Assembly: GCA_020073165.1 (NCBI GenBank)
Contig: JAIQFP010000029.1
Location: 1 to 43,263 of the forward strand
Reading direction: 5' to 3'
Source of the DNA: Terriglobia bacterium
GTDB taxonomy: Bacteria > Acidobacteriota > Terriglobia > Terriglobales > Acidobacteriaceae
DNA: 43,263 bases
Under the pieces are notes generated by a model, which did no database searches, was not told the DNA's origin, and saw nothing but the letters and a program-made list of their open reading frames with translations. Position numbers and translations under genes: made by a program. Below, piece by piece: positions 40,946 to 43,263 of this stretch; position 1 is the stretch's first letter, and every line of letters begins with the position of its first letter.

Positions 40946-42610
40946 ATGCGCCGCTTCTTGCTGGTTTTCCTTCTGTTGTCTTCTCTGGTATTTGCCCAAG
41001 CCCGCGGAAGCAGTGCATCGAAAGAGAAAGCGCCGCCCCCGGCAGCGCCAGAAGCTACCCCCCGCGTCCTGCCGGGCGACTGGGAATTGAAGCCTCTCAT
41101 TCGTATCGGCGACCCCGCGCCTGAAACCGGCGGCCGGTTCCAAGAATTCAGCGATATTGCCTGGTTCGACTACGGGGGCGCCGCGCCAGACATAGGGCGC
41201 CGCTTTCAAGAGTTTAGCGAAGTCTTCTGGCTGGATTCCGGTGTGCTGGTGTTCTGGGGCCGCTTCGGGCCCAAGCAGTGGGGCCTGTACTCGTGGAAAG
41301 ACGGCCAACTAACCCTGGTGGTGCCCGAGGGGAACAAGGTGCAAGCTCCGCACGCCGAAGGCGTCACGGAAAAACTGGACGTACACCGCAGGTGGGGCTT
41401 GGGGTTTCGAACCATTGTGCAGGCCGGAAAATCTGTTGTGTACATCACTCCTACGCTCGGGTCGTTCCGGCCGACTGCCAGCGTTTACAGCTGGGACGGG
41501 CAGTACTTGCGAAAGGCCCTGGCTCGCGGAGACACAATCTCGCTCGGTGGGATTGCCCACACACTGCGTTCCGTCTGGATCATGAATGTAGGCTCCGACG
41601 GCGCCCTCCTGGTCCTTTATGAAACGCAGAAGCCACGCAAGACCTTCGGACTTGCTCTATTTGACGGCATCACGCTAACCCCCGTGCTCGCTTACGGTGA
41701 CGACCTGCCAGGAATGCGCGGTGTGAAGCCTTACGGCGGGATCTGGTACACGGGTCTGCATCTTCCTGCGATGATGGGTATGTCGCCGATCAGCGTACCG
41801 GGCGCGATGATTGCCGTTACGCGGCTTGCAGCACCCCCCTCCAGCGCGGTCTACCGACTGGCAGGGAACCGCTTCGAAAAACTTTTTGCCCCCGGCGACC
41901 CCCATCCGATTGATCCGAAGCAGAAAGTTCAGGATGTGTCCCTGTTCGGCGCATGGGACCCCGCTGAATTTCTCTTCTGCGTTAACGGAAGAGATGTGTT
42001 CTTGTACCGGCACGGAGAGTCCAAGAAGATCTTTGATGATTCCTGGATGAGCAAGGTATTCAACGTGGACGCAAACGTGTGGTCCGTCAAAAAGTTCGCC
42101 GAGATGAGCTTTGCGAAGTTGGGCGAATTGGATTACGTATTCCTGGTTACCATCTCGCGGCCGGCCACTGGGCGCGAGGAATTCTCCGGTGGCTACTTGG
42201 AACAGGTGGAGTATATGCGGAGTGCTTTCCTGCGCTTCGATGGACGCCAGGTCATCAATCTAACGCAGGCGCTCCCGCTAGATCGCACCAGCGATTTGCA
42301 CTGGATGGCCGGTGATTTCCCTGGGGTGTTGTTGCATGCAAAGCCGCCCCTGCAAGAGATAAGCAATCCTGAACTCATAGAGAGCGTGCGGATACTCGAG
42401 GGTTGGCACCCCCACGAGACCTGGTGGTTCCTGGGTGCCAACGCGGCGGAAAAAGGGTGGGAGCCGGCGCCAGAGTTTCATACCACCGATGGACGGCGTG
42501 TCCATCTCGGGCAAGTGCGGGCCTGGCGCAAGCCGGGAGAAGCGGTGGTGCAACTCGAAGACGGCTTCTACTTGTTGGCGAAGCGAAAAGAGCCTATCCC
42601 CGAACGCTAG
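40946..42610 (+). CDS. Large secreted protein, hypothetical
   Basis: A 554-residue exported protein. The signal peptide is MRRFLLVFLLLSSLVFAQA (1-19), then a Pro/Ala linker. The remainder is strand- and Trp/Tyr-rich with recurring short motifs such as LFDGITLTPVLAYGD, YRLAGNRFEKLFAPGD and YSWDGQYLRKALARGD, which look like blades of a beta-propeller. A local tandem duplication is visible at GRFQEFSDIAWFD and RRFQEFSEVFWLD (about residues 62-95). No family recognised. AAGGAGG precedes the ATG. Two hairpin repeats follow the stop. Confidence 0.8.
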   Translation: MRRFLLVFLLLSSLVFAQARGSSASKEKAPPPAAPEATPRVLPGDWELKPLIRIGDPAPETGGRFQEFSDIAWFDYGGAAPDIGRRFQEFSEVFWLDSGVLVFWGRFGPKQWGLYSWKDGQLTLVVPEGNKVQAPHAEGVTEKLDVHRRWGLGFRTIVQAGKSVVYITPTLGSFRPTASVYSWDGQYLRKALARGDTISLGGIAHTLRSVWIMNVGSDGALLVLYETQKPRKTFGLALFDGITLTPVLAYGDDLPGMRGVKPYGGIWYTGLHLPAMMGMSPISVPGAMIAVTRLAAPPSSAVYRLAGNRFEKLFAPGDPHPIDPKQKVQDVSLFGAWDPAEFLFCVNGRDVFLYRHGESKKIFDDSWMSKVFNVDANVWSVKKFAEMSFAKLGELDYVFLVTISRPATGREEFSGGYLEQVEYMRSAFLRFDGRQVINLTQALPLDRTSDLHWMAGDFPGVLLHAKPPLQEISNPELIESVRILEGWHPHETWWFLGANAAEKGWEPAPEFHTTDGRRVHLGQVRAWRKPGEAVVQLEDGFYLLAKRKEPIPER

Positions 42611-42633
42611 CGCCAGAATCCAGAGGGCGGCCC

Positions 42634-42664
42634 GCTCATTCGCACCCTTTGCGAATGAATGAGC
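42634..42664 (+). repeat. Hairpin repeat, copy 5
   Basis: GCTCATTCGC pairs with GCGAATGA..GAGC around ACCCTTT. The right arm carries an extra ATGA duplication. Confidence 0.65.
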
Positions 42665-42682
42665 CACGCGTCCAGGGACAAA

Positions 42683-42715
42683 CCCCACTTCTCGCACCGA
42701 ACGCGAGAAATGGGG
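42683..42715 (+). repeat. Hairpin repeat, copy 6
   Basis: CCCCACTTCTCGC and GCGAGAAATGGGG pair at 12 of 13 positions around ACCGAAC, followed by CACCCCGCG. Confidence 0.7.
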
Positions 42716-42930
42716 CACCCCGCGCCCCCTTCTTGGTATTTATGGCTTACAACAGCGGCGAAGAGGCGGGCCACCCGCCATACCTGGGCAGACTCATCTC
42801 TCTCCCGCTCACCCCACTCGGTGACCCGCGTCCTTGACAGATATTAGCTAAAAGAGCAATCATGTCGGCACGCTATTCTCAATAAGATATAGCCCGGGCA
42901 GCTAACTCCTGTGTTTGACGGATTTTGCCT

Positions 42931-42984
42931 CTAAGCCCTTTGAAATCAAAGATCGTTTCCCTAAAGCCTTTGTTTTCAAAGATC
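42931..42984 (+). repeat. 24-bp direct repeat with 30-bp period
   Basis: CTAAGCCCTTTGAAATCAAA.. (42931-42954) and CTAAAGCCTTTGTTTTCAAA.. (42961-42984) match at 19 of 24 positions. They are followed by G runs of 6, 5 and 6 (42990-43016). The whole gap 42611-43102 holds repeats and the IS end but no supportable gene. Confidence 0.6.
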
Positions 42985-43021
42985 ACATAGGGGGGAGGGG
43001 GTATCCAATCGGGGGGTACAG

Positions 43022-43063
43022 ACCGGGCACATGCCTGACAGAATGAACCGGGGACATTCCTGA
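43022..43063 (+). repeat. Direct repeat at presumed IS left end
   Basis: ACCGGGCACATGCCTGACA and ACCGGGGACATTCCTGACA lie side by side, 40-80 bp before the transposase start. They probably belong to the insertion-sequence terminus. The right end is outside the window, so the inverted-repeat boundary cannot be fixed. Confidence 0.5.
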
Positions 43064-43102
43064 CACTGCAACGCATGGCGGGTGCGAGGTACAACCTGGC
43101 AC

Positions 43103-43263
43103 ATGCCATGGAGAGCGAGCAGTGTGATGGAAGAGAAGGTCCGGTTCGTTGTTGACTATGAACGGGATGAGCAGACGATGACGGAGTTGTGTGAGCGCTA
43201 CGGGATCGCGCGCGAGACCGGGTATGTGTGGCTACGGCGGTATCGGCAGAGCGGGATGGCCGG
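43103..43263 (+). CDS. IS481-type transposase, 5' part
   Basis: The first 53 codons, cut by the window edge. The frame opens MPWRASSVMEEKVRFVVDY and continues with a helix-turn-helix (MTELCERYGIARETGYVWLRRYRQSG), the characteristic N-terminus of IS481-family transposases. The DDE catalytic domain would lie beyond the window. A GTG/ATG start further inside (43127) is possible, but the MPW.. opening is typical of the family. Confidence 0.8.
   Translation, partial: MPWRASSVMEEKVRFVVDYERDEQTMTELCERYGIARETGYVWLRRYRQSGMA

Noticed and set aside
38117-42715. CRISPR-like array formed by the repeats at the right side
   Set aside because: The repeats are hairpins scattered singly between genes with no regular spacing, no spacers of constant length and no cas genes.

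Overview
The window is GC-rich (about 60% by eye) bacterial chromosome, most likely from an acidobacterium (Acidobacteriota, Terriglobia-like). The signs are three secreted VWFA-related proteins of the kind expanded in that phylum, a kinase-like/TonB fusion, a ClpC-N/UVR protein without ATPase, a class I tagatose-bisphosphate aldolase, and several families of short dispersed repeats. This assignment is inference from gene content; no rRNA or other strong marker gene is present.

Layout. 1-1.4 kb: a tyrosine integrase points at the 3' end of an initiator tRNA (tRNA-fMet), which looks like one end of an integrated element extending out of the window to the left. 1.4-2.1 kb: a peroxiredoxin whose frame carries an in-frame TGA exactly where the peroxidatic cysteine belongs, followed at the right distance by a bacterial SECIS-like hairpin; this is a probable selenoprotein and the best single find. 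2.3-8.9 kb: fatty-acyl-CoA ligase, thiG, a small secreted protein, an overlapping ftsB-like/phosphohexomutase pair, cutA and a methyltransferase. 9-12 kb: a ClpC-N/UVR protein with a suspicious amber stop, and two PLP enzymes that would form a transsulfuration pair. 12-21 kb: three VWFA-related proteins, a DUF1015 protein, a cell-wall amidase overlapping a GerMN protein, RNase PH and LacD-type aldolase. 21-29 kb: SDR, secreted protein, GMP synthase, membrane protein, pseudokinase-TonB protein and a TPR protein. 29-34.5 kb: adenylate kinase, two overlapping PPK2 genes (a probable polyphosphate-driven ATP regeneration set), then a histidine kinase/sigma54 response-regulator pair.

34.5-43.3 kb is accessory in character: small membrane and hypothetical proteins, a VOC protein, a MerA-like flavoprotein, a DUF4386 protein, a TIR-like/DUF4062-type protein, gene remnants, and at least six copies of a hairpin repeat with compensatory stem changes. 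It ends in the start of an IS481-type transposase cut by the window edge.

Genes likely to work together: adk with the two PPK2 genes; the CBS-like and CGS/CGL-like enzymes; amidase with GerMN (4-bp overlap); histidine kinase with NtrC-type regulator (4-bp overlap); and phosphohexomutase with the FtsB-like protein (16-bp overlap). No selenocysteine machinery (selA, selB, selC, selD), CRISPR array or rRNA was seen inside the window.
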